From Gammaproteobacteria bacterium (GTDB lineage Bacteria; Pseudomonadota; Gammaproteobacteria; Steroidobacterales; PWYM01): a DNA stretch of 64,000 nt. The stretch covers positions 1 to 64,000 of the forward strand of contig PWZL01000058.1 in assembly GCA_003567475.1 (NCBI GenBank), in the 5' to 3' direction. Shown here in pieces: positions 34,576 to 42,945 of this stretch (positions are counted from its first letter, which is position 1; the number at the start of each line of letters is the position of its first letter). The translations under genes and the position numbers were made by a program. The notes below the pieces were generated by a model that was not told where the DNA came from, did not search any database, and saw nothing but the letters and a program-made list of their open reading frames with translations.

Positions 34576-35625
34576 ATGGGCGAGCAGACGAGCAAGGCTC
34601 ACGCCTGGCAGTTCGACGGTTATGGCCGACCGGACGACGTATTGTCCTGGCGAGAGCAGACGCTGCCAGCGCCCGGGCCCGGTGAGGCAGTGGTGCGGCT
34701 GCGTGCGATCGGCATGAACCGCTCGGAGTTCAACTATGTGCAGGGCCGCTACCAGCCCGCGCGCGAGTTTCCCAGCTGCCTTGGCCAGGAAGCGGTCGGA
34801 GAGATCGTCGCGCTCGGCCCACCGGGCGAGGACATGACTGCACCATGGTCGCAGACGCCACTTGAGCTCGGGGCGCGGGTGGCCCTGCTCCCAGGCCGCA
34901 TCGATCTCTGCAGCACCGGCGCCTATCGTGACATTGGTTGCTATCCTCAGGCTGCCCTGCTCCCCGTGCCCGACAACTACAACGATGCCGAGGGCGCTGC
35001 GCTGTGGATGGGCGTGCTGACGATGGGGGGTGCCCTGGAACTCGCCGGCATCACCCCGGAAACGGCACCAGGTAAACGGCTCCTGGTCACCGCAGCCAGC
35101 TCCAGCATGGGTGTGGTCGCCCTGAAACTGGCCCGCGCCTGGGGGGCAACCACACTGGCCACGAGCCGCAGTGAGGCGAAAATCAGCACGCTGTCAGGGC
35201 TTGCCGACCATGCCTTCGTGGCCGGCGACAGCGACAGCCTCGCGGCCGGGATCGCCACGGCCACGCAAGGCGAGGGCTTCGATGCCGCCCTCGATCCGGT
35301 CGGTGCGGCGTTCTACCCCGCTCTGGTGGCATCAGCAGCCATCGGCGCGAGTATCGTCAGTTACGAACTGATTACCGGGCAGGATACCCCGCTGCCCATC
35401 GCCAAGGTGATGATCAAGGATCTGGCCCTGCGTGGGTATACGATCTATCGCCCGCTGAGGCATCCGTCGCTGTTGCAGCGCATTCTGGGCTGGGGCCTCG
35501 AGTACGCCAACGATATCCGTCCGATCATTGCCGGCACCCGATCGTTGAACGACGCCCCTGAGAGTCTCGAGGAGCTTGGTCGTGCCGAACATCTGGGCAA
35601 GCTGGTGCTCGTGCCGGACGCCTAG
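34576..35625 (+). CDS. MDR-family (zinc-type) alcohol dehydrogenase/quinone reductase-like protein
   Basis: The 349-aa product has the medium-chain dehydrogenase layout. The GroES-like domain contains LPAPGPGEAVVRLRAIGMNR and GQEAVGEIVALGPP. A Rossmann domain contains RLLVTAASSSMGVVALKLAR and ATSRSEAKISTLSGLADH, followed by DPVGAAFYPALVASA. The cluster of four structural-zinc cysteines is absent and the Asn-Arg-Ser-Glu pattern after the first strand is that of the quinone/enoyl reductase branch, so it likely uses NADPH without zinc. Substrate is not predictable. SD AGGGGAG precedes ATG 34576. Confidence 0.85.
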   Translation: MGEQTSKAHAWQFDGYGRPDDVLSWREQTLPAPGPGEAVVRLRAIGMNRSEFNYVQGRYQPAREFPSCLGQEAVGEIVALGPPGEDMTAPWSQTPLELGARVALLPGRIDLCSTGAYRDIGCYPQAALLPVPDNYNDAEGAALWMGVLTMGGALELAGITPETAPGKRLLVTAASSSMGVVALKLARAWGATTLATSRSEAKISTLSGLADHAFVAGDSDSLAAGIATATQGEGFDAALDPVGAAFYPALVASAAIGASIVSYELITGQDTPLPIAKVMIKDLALRGYTIYRPLRHPSLLQRILGWGLEYANDIRPIIAGTRSLNDAPESLEELGRAEHLGKLVLVPDA

Positions 35626-35653
35626 GCCTTGCCGCCGCCCTGCGCGGCTGCTG

Positions 35654-36502
35654 TCAGGGGGGTGAGGACGACCGGTCGTCGATGACGGACCAGACAAGTC
35701 GGCGGCCGGCCTTGTCCCGCATGAGCAGGCCAGTGATCACCACTGGAAAGCGACTCCCATCCTTACGCAGGCATTCCTTGCGGTACGGGCCAAAGCGGCG
35801 ATGACGACGCATGGTCTCGAGCTGTTGTCGATCCTGCGCGGCGTATTCCGCCGGAGTGAGACAGTCGTACGGCCGCCCGATCAGTTCTTCTGGCTGATAG
35901 CCGGTGGTAGCCACCAGCGCGTCGTTCACCTCCAGGAACCCCCCCGTGTCGAGATCATTGAGACACATACCGATCGGCGAGAGTCTGAACAGCGCACGGA
36001 ACAGCGCCTCGCTGCGCACCAGGGCATCCTCCGCCGTCACCCGGGGGGTAATGTCGCTGATCACCCCGATCAGCACTTCGCACTCCCCCGATACCTGCTG
36101 CAGCAAGGTGCCGGCATCTCTCACCCAGCGAACCGAGCCGTCTGCGTGAATAAGCCGGTACTCGATGTCGTAGCGCTCGCCCCGCCCAACCGCGGCGCGG
36201 ATCTCCGTGCTGACCCGCAGACGATCGCCGGGGTGGATGACGCTGGCGAAACAGCGCACGGCATTCCCGATGAAATCACTCGCCGGATACCCTAGCAGGG
36301 GCTCGCAGTCGACGGACATCCTGTCCATTGTCCAGTCGGCATTCAGACGACAGCGATACATGATGCCGGGCACGGCGTCGAAGAGCGCACTCAACTCCTG
36401 CTCGCGCAGCGCCAGGCGGCGTCTGAGCATGGCGATGGTCTGGTCGGATTCAACGGCGGCCACAGGCGGCGGTTGCTGATCTGCAGGCGGTCTCCGGTCC
36501 AC
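35654..36502 (-). CDS. PAS-PAS protein without output domain
   Basis: The 282-aa cytosolic protein contains a short N-terminal helix and two PAS/PAC units. The first (about 35-160) has LFDAVPGIMYRCRLNADW, IHPGDRLRVSTEIRAAV and WVRDAGTLLQQ. The second (about 165-275) has LFRLSPIGMCLNDLDTGGF and YRKECLRKDGSRFPVVIT. Translation stops right after the second PAC motif (WSVIDDRSSSPP), with no kinase, GGDEF, EAL or HTH domain. It is therefore either a stand-alone sensor acting through protein contacts or the remnant of a longer signalling protein; no kinase-like frame continues downstream. Confidence 0.85.
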   Translation of the reverse strand: MDRRPPADQQPPPVAAVESDQTIAMLRRRLALREQELSALFDAVPGIMYRCRLNADWTMDRMSVDCEPLLGYPASDFIGNAVRCFASVIHPGDRLRVSTEIRAAVGRGERYDIEYRLIHADGSVRWVRDAGTLLQQVSGECEVLIGVISDITPRVTAEDALVRSEALFRALFRLSPIGMCLNDLDTGGFLEVNDALVATTGYQPEELIGRPYDCLTPAEYAAQDRQQLETMRRHRRFGPYRKECLRKDGSRFPVVITGLLMRDKAGRRLVWSVIDDRSSSPP

Positions 36503-36642
36503 TGTCTTGTCCTCGGCGCGAGCTCGCCCTCAATCCAGCAACTAGAACACCAGAGCTTGCGACTGATTTCAAACCCTTTGTCGCGCGGATCAGGGGTGAC
36601 CAGGCCTGCGCGCAACGCCAGCCCTGTGGCATCATCGCGTGC

Positions 36643-37431
36643 ATGCGCGTTGTGGCTCACACCTGCTCCAATACAGAAATCGTCTGCGCACTCGGCCGGA
36701 GCGACTGGCTGGTCGGCGTTGATGATCATTCCGACTATCCTGCGGAGGTGGTGTCCACCCTGCCGCGAGTCGGACCCGACCTGGACGTGGATATCGAGCG
36801 TATTCGTGCACTCGAACCTGACCTGGTGATCACCTCGCTGACGGTGCCCGGGCATGAGCGCTGCGTCGAGCGAATCGCGGCCGCTGGACTCCCCTACCTC
36901 GTCACCCAGCCGACTTCGCTGGCGGGGGTCGCGGAAGATATCCGACACATCGGCGCCGCGCTGGGCGCCGCGACCGAGGCCGAGGCGCTCGCCAGCCGCT
37001 TCGACGTCGCCCTCGCACGCGCCGCCGGCGTAGCTACCGGAATTCCGGTGCTGGTCGAGTGGTGGCCAAAACCGGTGATTGTTCCCGGTCGGCGCTCATG
37101 GGTGAACGAGATGTTGCGGCTTGCCGGCGGCTACAACCCATGGGAAGCGGAAGATGCCGAAAGCCTTCCGGTCGACCCGAAAGCGGTCCGTCGGGCTGCG
37201 CCGGAGGCGGTGGTGATGAGTTGGTGCGGAGTCAGGGAGGACAAATACCGCGCGGAGGTCGTGCGCCGGCGCAGTGGCTGGGCGGAGGTCCCCGCCCTGC
37301 GCCACGACCGGATCCATGCTGTCAGCGAGGCTTGGCTGGGTCGGCCGGGTCCGCGACTGCTGGAGGGCATTGAACGGCTACGCACCATTGTGAACGAGAT
37401 CCGTCCGGACCCCTGCTGGCCAGACGCGTGA
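36643..37431 (+). CDS. BtuF-like cobalamin-binding protein lacking a signal peptide
   Basis: The 262-aa product has the helical-backbone metal/vitamin-binding fold of class III ABC binding proteins. Motifs include HTCSNTEIVCALGRSDWLVG, VDDHSDYPAEV, VDIERIRALEPDLVITS and WLGRPGPRLLEGIERL. It starts directly at the first beta strand (MRVVAHTCS) with no signal peptide, and no in-frame start upstream adds one. No BtuC or BtuD gene is nearby. Cytoplasmic homologues of this type are common in proteobacteria and usually annotated as cobalamin-binding; whether it binds B12 is unproven. It overlaps the open frame of the rhodanese gene only outside its true start. Confidence 0.8.
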   Translation: MRVVAHTCSNTEIVCALGRSDWLVGVDDHSDYPAEVVSTLPRVGPDLDVDIERIRALEPDLVITSLTVPGHERCVERIAAAGLPYLVTQPTSLAGVAEDIRHIGAALGAATEAEALASRFDVALARAAGVATGIPVLVEWWPKPVIVPGRRSWVNEMLRLAGGYNPWEAEDAESLPVDPKAVRRAAPEAVVMSWCGVREDKYRAEVVRRRSGWAEVPALRHDRIHAVSEAWLGRPGPRLLEGIERLRTIVNEIRPDPCWPDA

Positions 37432-37457
37432 TCACGGCCAAGGCAAGGAGGCTCCCC

Positions 37458-38063
37458 ATGAAAGCACCACCGCTGTCCATTCTGTTGATACTGCTGATCT
37501 CGCTTGCCCCCATGAGCAGCGCGGAGGAACAGGCCCAGGCACCCGAGTCCGACTCTGCCCGGACCCAGCTTGGCCTGTATGTGACCGCCCGCCAGGCTTG
37601 GGCACTGCTGCAGAACGAGCCGGATGCCGTGCTGGTCGATGTCCGCGATCCCGTTGAAGCCATGTTCACGGGGTTCGCCGAGCCCACCCGCGTTCATGTG
37701 CCATGGCTGCTCGTCGACCCGCGACAGTTTTCTGCGGAGCACGGGCGCTACGACATGGTGGCCAATCGCCGTTTCGACAGCGAAGTAACCCAGCGGCTTG
37801 CGGCGCTGGAGATCGCTGCCGATGCCCCGATCATCGTGATCTGCCGCAGTGGCGCCACGCGGAGCGCACCTGCTGCGGACCGTCTGACCGAACTCGGCTA
37901 CAGGCGGGTCTACTCTGTCGTCGACGGCTTCGAGGGTGACCGCTTGCGCGACGGCGACTCTACCGGCGTGCGCGCGCTCAATGGGTGGCGTAACAGCGGC
38001 CTGCCCTGGAGCTATACCCTGCCCGAGGACGTGGCCTACCGCGTATCCTCGTTCGACGATTGA
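37458..38063 (+). CDS. Periplasmic rhodanese-like protein
   Basis: The 201-aa product starts at ATG 37458 behind a perfect SD (AAGGAGG). A signal peptide (MKAPPLSILLILLISLAP, ending SSAEEQ) sends it to the periplasm. The single rhodanese domain contains EPDAVLVDVRDPVEAMFTGF and the active-site loop CRSGATRS with C129. It likely transfers sulfur or handles thiols outside the cytoplasm. It lies 26 bases after the BtuF-like gene. Its last 28 bases overlap the 3' end of the MscS gene on the other strand. Confidence 0.88.
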   Translation: MKAPPLSILLILLISLAPMSSAEEQAQAPESDSARTQLGLYVTARQAWALLQNEPDAVLVDVRDPVEAMFTGFAEPTRVHVPWLLVDPRQFSAEHGRYDMVANRRFDSEVTQRLAALEIAADAPIIVICRSGATRSAPAADRLTELGYRRVYSVVDGFEGDRLRDGDSTGVRALNGWRNSGLPWSYTLPEDVAYRVSSFDD

Positions 38064-38938
38064 TCGGACCCGGACGGGGGTGATCCGGACTGCTCAGGAA
38101 AGACGGAGAGGCCATCGACCAGCACCACCGGAAACGGCCGCGTGGCCTCACCGGTATACAACGAGCGGTGTGGGAACGGAATCTCTATGCCCGCCGCATC
38201 GAATGCCATCTTGATGTCGGCGGCGATGCTGTTGCGCAGCGCGAGAAAATTCTCCCGGCGCGCCCAGATCGAGAACTGTATCTGGAGTGCCGAGTCACCG
38301 AACCCGGTGAAGATGAACAGCGGTGCGGGTTCGTCGAGACACACCAGATTGCGGTCCGCAACGTCCATCAGCACGTCCCGCACCCGGTTGATGTCCTCCT
38401 TGTAGGCCACCCCCAGCATCATGTCGAGGCGACGAATAGGGAACCGCGTCAGGGTCGTCACTTCGCTCTTGATCAGAGTTTCATTTGAGATACGAACGTA
38501 GAGGTTGTCGAAGGTCCGCAGCTTGACTGACAGCAGATCCACGGACAGCACCTCACCGGTCGTAGCGCCGACCTTGATGATGTCGCCCACCGAGAAGGCC
38601 CGCTCACCAATCAGAAACAGCCCGCTGATGAGGTTGGACACGGCGGTCTGCGACGCGAAACTCAGGGCTACGGTCACCACGCCGGCAGCGCCCATCAGTA
38701 CGGCCAGACTGAAACCGAGTTCCCGCAGCGCCGAGGCCACGAACAGCGCCAGCACCAGGTAGAACGCCAGACGCCGCAACAACAGCAGTCGGGTCGCAGA
38801 CAGGTGTTTCCCGGCGGCCCTGCGGATCAGGCGTGAGGCGATGCCGGCGAGCAGCAACCCCAGCAGCAGCAGCACACCCGCCCGCAACCAGGCCGCGAAT
38901 CGATCGCTCGTCACCAGTTCCGTCAGCCACGCATCCAT
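38036..38938 (-). CDS. MscS-family mechanosensitive channel
   Basis: The 300-aa protein has three membrane helices (about 17-38, 60-80, 85-108). The MscS pore helix and beta domain follow: TVALSFASQTAVSNLISGLF, GERAFSVGDIIKVGATTGEV, TFDNLYVRISNETLIKSEV. Length is typical of small-conductance channels that release solutes on osmotic downshift. It is directly downstream of the DUF432 gene (3-base gap), a pairing seen in other genomes. The 3' end overlaps the rhodanese gene by 28 bases. Confidence 0.92.
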   Translation of the reverse strand: MDAWLTELVTSDRFAAWLRAGVLLLLGLLLAGIASRLIRRAAGKHLSATRLLLLRRLAFYLVLALFVASALRELGFSLAVLMGAAGVVTVALSFASQTAVSNLISGLFLIGERAFSVGDIIKVGATTGEVLSVDLLSVKLRTFDNLYVRISNETLIKSEVTTLTRFPIRRLDMMLGVAYKEDINRVRDVLMDVADRNLVCLDEPAPLFIFTGFGDSALQIQFSIWARRENFLALRNSIAADIKMAFDAAGIEIPFPHRSLYTGEATRPFPVVLVDGLSVFPEQSGSPPSGSDQSSNEDTR

Positions 38939-38941
38939 CGC

Positions 38942-39772
38942 CTACTCCCGGAACAGCAGGCTGAAGGCCCGCACGACCCCACCCCGCGCGGGCAGTTGTC
39001 GGGGCCCTGTGAGAAGGCTGACGTCACCCGCTTCACTCGGGGGTTTCTCAGCGATCTTCAGTGACGCCATGTCGGAATCGCTGCCTCGCTGCAAGGACAC
39101 CGCCTGAGTCCAGAGCCGTCCGTCAGCGCCACCGAAAATCGACAACATCGGTACGGGCAGGCTGAGGCGTTCCAGCGGCAGGGCGTTTGGCGCATGGTTG
39201 GCAATTCGCACGGCGGTCACCGCCCGATGCACACGGCGCGGCAGTTCATCCAGCGAATGGCGCGCGTGGGTTTTGCCGGCATAACAGATCTCGCCCTCTC
39301 GTGTGGTCGGCCCGAACCAGGTGTCCGACAGGCGCAGCATCGGAAGCTCGCGCAGCACCGTGGGCGCTTTCTCGCCGACCTGCACACGCAGGTAAAGCGG
39401 TGTCGAGAGATACATCGTTGTCTCTGCGCCTGGGAGCAGAAACAGCGGGGTTCGCGGGCGAATGACGACCGGGCGGTCCGCCAGCAGAGGTGCAAGCACC
39501 AGCCGATCGCCAGCGCTCAGCATGAAGCGTTCGCCTGCTCCGGATTCCGGTACACCGGTATGCAGGACAAACTCGGGCCGCGCGTCGGCAGCGCTCTCCT
39601 CGACCTGCTCGGTCACGAGCTGCCACTCGCCTTCGCGGTGATGGACGTCGAGCAGCAGGGTCCCGAGTCGGCAGGCGAGAGTATGCCCGAGCGGCACCGT
39701 CTGTGGCAGCCACCAGGGTCCCGATACGGAATCTGTCGTGCCAGACGGCTCACCGGCAGTGCTCAAGGTCAA
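38942..39772 (-). CDS. DUF432 protein
   Basis: The 276-aa product has no signal peptide or membrane helix. It contains VIRPRTPLFLLPGAETTMYL, LYLRVQVGEKAPTVLRELPM and LSDTWFGPTTREGEICYAGK, characteristic of DUF432. The family is mostly beta-strand and often lies beside MscS channel genes, as here, where the channel gene follows by 3 bases. A role in channel function is an inference from that linkage. Confidence 0.85.
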   Translation of the reverse strand: MTLSTAGEPSGTTDSVSGPWWLPQTVPLGHTLACRLGTLLLDVHHREGEWQLVTEQVEESAADARPEFVLHTGVPESGAGERFMLSAGDRLVLAPLLADRPVVIRPRTPLFLLPGAETTMYLSTPLYLRVQVGEKAPTVLRELPMLRLSDTWFGPTTREGEICYAGKTHARHSLDELPRRVHRAVTAVRIANHAPNALPLERLSLPVPMLSIFGGADGRLWTQAVSLQRGSDSDMASLKIAEKPPSEAGDVSLLTGPRQLPARGGVVRAFSLLFRE

Positions 39773-39923
39773 AGCTCGTCTCCCCCTACTCAGGCCAGGA
39801 CTGCCGATTGTATGCCAGCCTGCCCGCCGGCACAGCGCAGGCCGAGCTTTCGGTTTCCCGCGGGCGACAGCGTTGTGTACGCATGATAACGTCGCGACAG
39901 ACGTCTAACCTTGGAAACCAGTC

Positions 39924-40532
39924 ATGAGCAGCCACCCCCCCGAGGTCACTCGGCCGCTGGACGAGCAGGAACTCGATGAGCTGGAGGATTACCTCAACCG
40001 CGAGTCGCTGCCAGAGGACACCATGTCGCTCGCAACGCTGCATGGATTTCTCACTGCTATCGTCGTAGGGCCTTCGCAACCCTCACCGGAACACTGGCTG
40101 GGACGGATCTGGGGTGACATTGAACCCGAGGTGGCACTGTTCGGCTCGGAAGAAGAGGCCGCCCGGATAAGGCAGCTGCTGTTTCGCCTGATGAATTCGA
40201 TCGCGATCGAATTGGCCGAACACCCGGCGGAATTCAGTCCGATTCATGCGGCGGCCGAAGAGGACGGCGAAGAGCTTGTCCTGCCCGAATTCTGGTGTGA
40301 GGGCTTTGTCAGGGGAACGTTGATCGACCGCGATTCATGGCAGGGGCTGTTTGACTCGCGTGAGGATGCGTTGCTGGTGCTGCCGATACTCGCTCACGCG
40401 GTCGAGCGGAGCGAATTCGAGTCGGAAGTCACCGGACCGACAGAAGTGTTCTGGAGCGAGGAAGGCCTGGAACTGATCAGCCAGTCCACCGTCGCGCTGC
40501 ACGCCTACTGGAGCCCGACACGCTCTGCCTGA
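39924..40532 (+). CDS. UPF0149 / YecA-YgfB family protein
   Basis: The 202-aa acidic, helical protein has the UPF0149 signature: LDELEDYLNRESLPEDTMSL, LHGFLTAIVVGPSQPSPEHW, and a later EFWCEGFVRGTLIDRDSW. It lacks the C-terminal SEC-C zinc motif present in full YecA proteins. Biochemical role is unknown. ATG 39924 is preceded by TTGGAAA, a weak SD. It is a single-gene unit between the divergent DUF432 gene and the HiPIP gene. Confidence 0.85.
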   Translation: MSSHPPEVTRPLDEQELDELEDYLNRESLPEDTMSLATLHGFLTAIVVGPSQPSPEHWLGRIWGDIEPEVALFGSEEEAARIRQLLFRLMNSIAIELAEHPAEFSPIHAAAEEDGEELVLPEFWCEGFVRGTLIDRDSWQGLFDSREDALLVLPILAHAVERSEFESEVTGPTEVFWSEEGLELISQSTVALHAYWSPTRSA

Positions 40533-40590
40533 ACCCGGGCTGAACGGGGCGAGGCGAAACAAGTCTCGTCCGCAGTGCGAAATGGACGCT

Positions 40591-40618
40591 TTGGGGAAGC
40601 CATCCATGCCGTTATACT
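40591..40618 (+). promoter_or_regulatory. Sigma-70-type promoter for the HiPIP gene
   Basis: TTGGGG (40591-40596), 16-base spacer, TATACT (40613-40618). The -10 is near consensus and the -35 is fair. Predicted transcription starts near 40625, leaving a leader of about 58 bases before the ATG at 40683. Confidence 0.5.
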
Positions 40619-40682
40619 GGTCGTACTGGTGGAGGCCAGATTTGCCTGTGTCACAGGCGGACAACGAAACGGAGCTTGCAAC

Positions 40683-41021
40683 ATGAAGACACGTCGTGAA
40701 TTCCTTAAAGTCGCAGCCATTGGCGCGGCAGTCCTGCCGGCAGGCAGCGCTGCACTGCGCAGCGCCCCGGCCGCAGCAGCCGTCCCGGACGGGATGCCGC
40801 GCCTCGAACTGGATGATCCCGCTGCCGTCGCGCTCGGCTATGTCCACGACGTCGCTGACGTCGACACAGCGCGCTTCCCTCGCTATGAAGAAGGCCAGTT
40901 GTGCAGCAACTGCCGCCTGATTTCCGGCCCTGAGGGTGATGACTGGCGTCCATGCTCAATTTTCCCGGGAAAACTGGTCGCCAACGAGGGTTGGTGCAGC
41001 GCCTGGGTCGCCAAAGGCTGA
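40683..41021 (+). CDS. High-potential iron-sulfur protein (HiPIP)
   Basis: The 112-aa product begins with a Tat signal (MKTRREFLKVAAIGAAVL), as expected for a protein that folds around a 4Fe-4S cluster before export. The four cluster cysteines are C74, C77, C91 and C105, with the family spacing C-x2-C-x13-C-x13-C and context LCSNCRLI, CSIFPGKLV, GWCSAWV. HiPIPs carry electrons in the periplasm, to photosynthetic reaction centres or to terminal oxidases; no photosynthesis genes are in this window, so respiratory use is more likely. Its own promoter and a strong terminator make it monocistronic. Confidence 0.95.
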   Translation: MKTRREFLKVAAIGAAVLPAGSAALRSAPAAAAVPDGMPRLELDDPAAVALGYVHDVADVDTARFPRYEEGQLCSNCRLISGPEGDDWRPCSIFPGKLVANEGWCSAWVAKG

Positions 41022-41064
41022 ATCCGGGCAGTCGGGACCGCAGGGTCGCGACGGATAAAACAGC

Positions 41065-41093
41065 AGGGCCGGCAAGTGTGCCGGCCCTTTTTT
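41065..41093 (+). terminator. Rho-independent terminator after the HiPIP gene
   Basis: AGGGCCGGCA (41065-41074), loop AGTG, TGCCGGCCCT (41079-41088), then five more T. This is a perfect 10-bp GC-rich stem with a T-run of six counting the last stem base, the clearest terminator in the window. Confidence 0.95.
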
Positions 41094-41097
41094 GTGC

Positions 41098-42135
41098 TCA
41101 GTCCTCGCGCCTTGAAAACAACACATGGGTGACGAACCACTGGTCACCCCGCGCGTAACCGAACAACTCTGCCACCGCCATAAAGAACATGCGCCAGCGC
41201 TGCACCCATCGGCGCGCGGCGGCCGCACCGTACACCTCGGAGAATATCCGCATGATCTCGTCGTCGGCCGCATCCAGGCGAGCGAGCCAGGCGTTGGATG
41301 TGCGCTCGTAGTGGCGACCGTCGACCCGCCACTGCGCCTCCAACCGCAGGTCGTGCTGAAACCACGCGAACATCTGTTCCGCCGGCATGATGCCGCCGGT
41401 GAAAAAATGTTCGGCCATCCAATCGTAATTGCCCTCGGTTTCGAACGGGTAGAGCAACTCGCGATGACAGAATACATGCACGAACAGCCGCCCCCCGGGA
41501 ACCAGCCAACCGCTGATGCGCCTCAGCAGCTCACGGTAATTGCGCATATGCTCGAACATTTCCACCGAGACCACACGATCAAAACGCGCCTCCGTGGAGA
41601 AATCGTTCATGTCCGTCGTGACGATCTCGAGATTATCCAGACCTGCCGCCTGGGCTCTGGCCTCGATGAACTCCCGCTGGCTGGCCGAATTCGACACCGC
41701 AGTAATCCGACTCCGTGGATAGTGTTCGGCCATCCACAGTGAGAGCGAGCCCCAGCCGCAGCCAAGCTCGAGAATCCGCTGCCCATCGGCAAGTCCGGCA
41801 CGCTCGCAGGTCAGCTCCAGCATCGCCGCCTCTGCCTGATCCAGAGACTCCGTGCCGGCAGGCCAAAGTGCGCAGCTGTATTTGAGATACCGCCCGAGCA
41901 CATGTTCGAAGAATGTGGACGGCACCTCGTAGTGCTGCACGTTGGCAGCCTCCGTGTGCACTGCCAGCGGACCCTCCCGCAGCTCAGCAAGTCGCGCCTG
42001 GTAGCGGGCGAACTGTGCCTCGCCACCCTCGCCGCGCTCGCCCCTCAGGCGCCCGCTCATCAGGCGTCGCATGCCGAAGCGCAGCAACGGGTCAGGAATC
42101 AGGCCACGCTCCGCCCAGTCGATCAAAATGCTCAA
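41098..42135 (-). CDS. Cyclopropane-fatty-acid synthase-family methyltransferase
   Basis: The 345-aa product is a SAM-dependent methyltransferase of the CFA/mycolic-acid cyclopropane synthase superfamily. Motifs include ILELGCGWGSLSLWMAEHYP (motif I), ITAVSNSASQREFIEA, VVSVEMFEHMRNYRELL and LFVHVFCHRELLYPFETEG. I place the start at TTG 42135 (LSILIDWAERGLIP): GGAGG lies 7 bases upstream and the N terminus then matches relatives. A longer frame to 42348 would overlap folE and is Arg/Cys-rich. Proteins of this branch occur in clusters with flavin amine oxidases and lipid-modifying genes; here it stands alone, so the lipid or other substrate is unproven. Confidence 0.85.
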   Translation of the reverse strand: MSILIDWAERGLIPDPLLRFGMRRLMSGRLRGERGEGGEAQFARYQARLAELREGPLAVHTEAANVQHYEVPSTFFEHVLGRYLKYSCALWPAGTESLDQAEAAMLELTCERAGLADGQRILELGCGWGSLSLWMAEHYPRSRITAVSNSASQREFIEARAQAAGLDNLEIVTTDMNDFSTEARFDRVVSVEMFEHMRNYRELLRRISGWLVPGGRLFVHVFCHRELLYPFETEGNYDWMAEHFFTGGIMPAEQMFAWFQHDLRLEAQWRVDGRHYERTSNAWLARLDAADDEIMRIFSEVYGAAAARRWVQRWRMFFMAVAELFGYARGDQWFVTHVLFSRRED

Positions 42136-42330
42136 AATCCTGCCTCCCCGGCACTGAAGATAGTGTTGATACCCACGGTGAATCCATACGACACGGCGCC
42201 CCGTGCGGATGAGCGCACGGCAACGATACCATCCAGCTGCGTTGACGGTGTCCGCAAGCGCTGGCAGTGTGCACTTGTTTTTCGACAGGTCCTGGGACCT
42301 GAACACCCGTATTGAGGGAGCACGAGGCGC

Positions 42331-42945
42331 GTGAGTAACACGACACAAGACCCACAGGCGGCAGGCACCATGCCGTCCGAAGAAGAAGCTCGGGAAGCCG
42401 TCCGGACGCTATTGCGCTGGGCGGGTGATGACCCGACCCGCGAAGGGTTGCTCGACACGCCGAAGCGAGTTGTCAAGGCCTACCGCGACTGGTTCGCCGG
42501 CTACGATCAGGATCCAGTCGAGTTTCTGGCCCGTACGTTCGAGGAAGTCGAGGGATACGACGAGATGATCGTCCTGCGCGATATCAGCTTTGAGTCGCAC
42601 TGCGAGCACCACATGGCGCCGATCATCGGGCATGCCCATGTGGGCTATCTGCCGACCAACAAGGTAGTTGGCATCAGTAAACTTGCGCGTGTCGTGGAAG
42701 CCTTCGCCCGGCGGTTCCAGGTCCAGGAGAAACTCACTGCACAGATCGCCAACTGCATTCAGGACGTGCTGAAACCCAAGGGCGTCGGCGTCATCATAGA
42801 GGCGTCGCACCAATGCATGACGACCCGTGGCGTGCACAAGACCGGCGTCTCCATGGTGACCAGCCAGATGCTCGGCACGTTCCGCAGTGACGCCCGCACG
42901 CGCGCCGAGTTCCTGACGAATGTCGGGCGCACGCGACTGGGCTGA
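42331..42945 (+). CDS. folE: GTP cyclohydrolase I
   Basis: The 204-aa enzyme catalyses the first step of tetrahydrofolate synthesis, GTP to dihydroneopterin triphosphate. It starts at GTG 42331. Key motifs are all present: [47 protein letters not shown]. The zinc-binding Cys in HCEHH, the following His pair and the Cys in SHQCM are intact, so this is the zinc-dependent type IA enzyme. The stop is directly followed by the ATG of the ZrgA-like gene. Confidence 0.96.
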   Translation: MSNTTQDPQAAGTMPSEEEAREAVRTLLRWAGDDPTREGLLDTPKRVVKAYRDWFAGYDQDPVEFLARTFEEVEGYDEMIVLRDISFESHCEHHMAPIIGHAHVGYLPTNKVVGISKLARVVEAFARRFQVQEKLTAQIANCIQDVLKPKGVGVIIEASHQCMTTRGVHKTGVSMVTSQMLGTFRSDARTRAEFLTNVGRTRLG

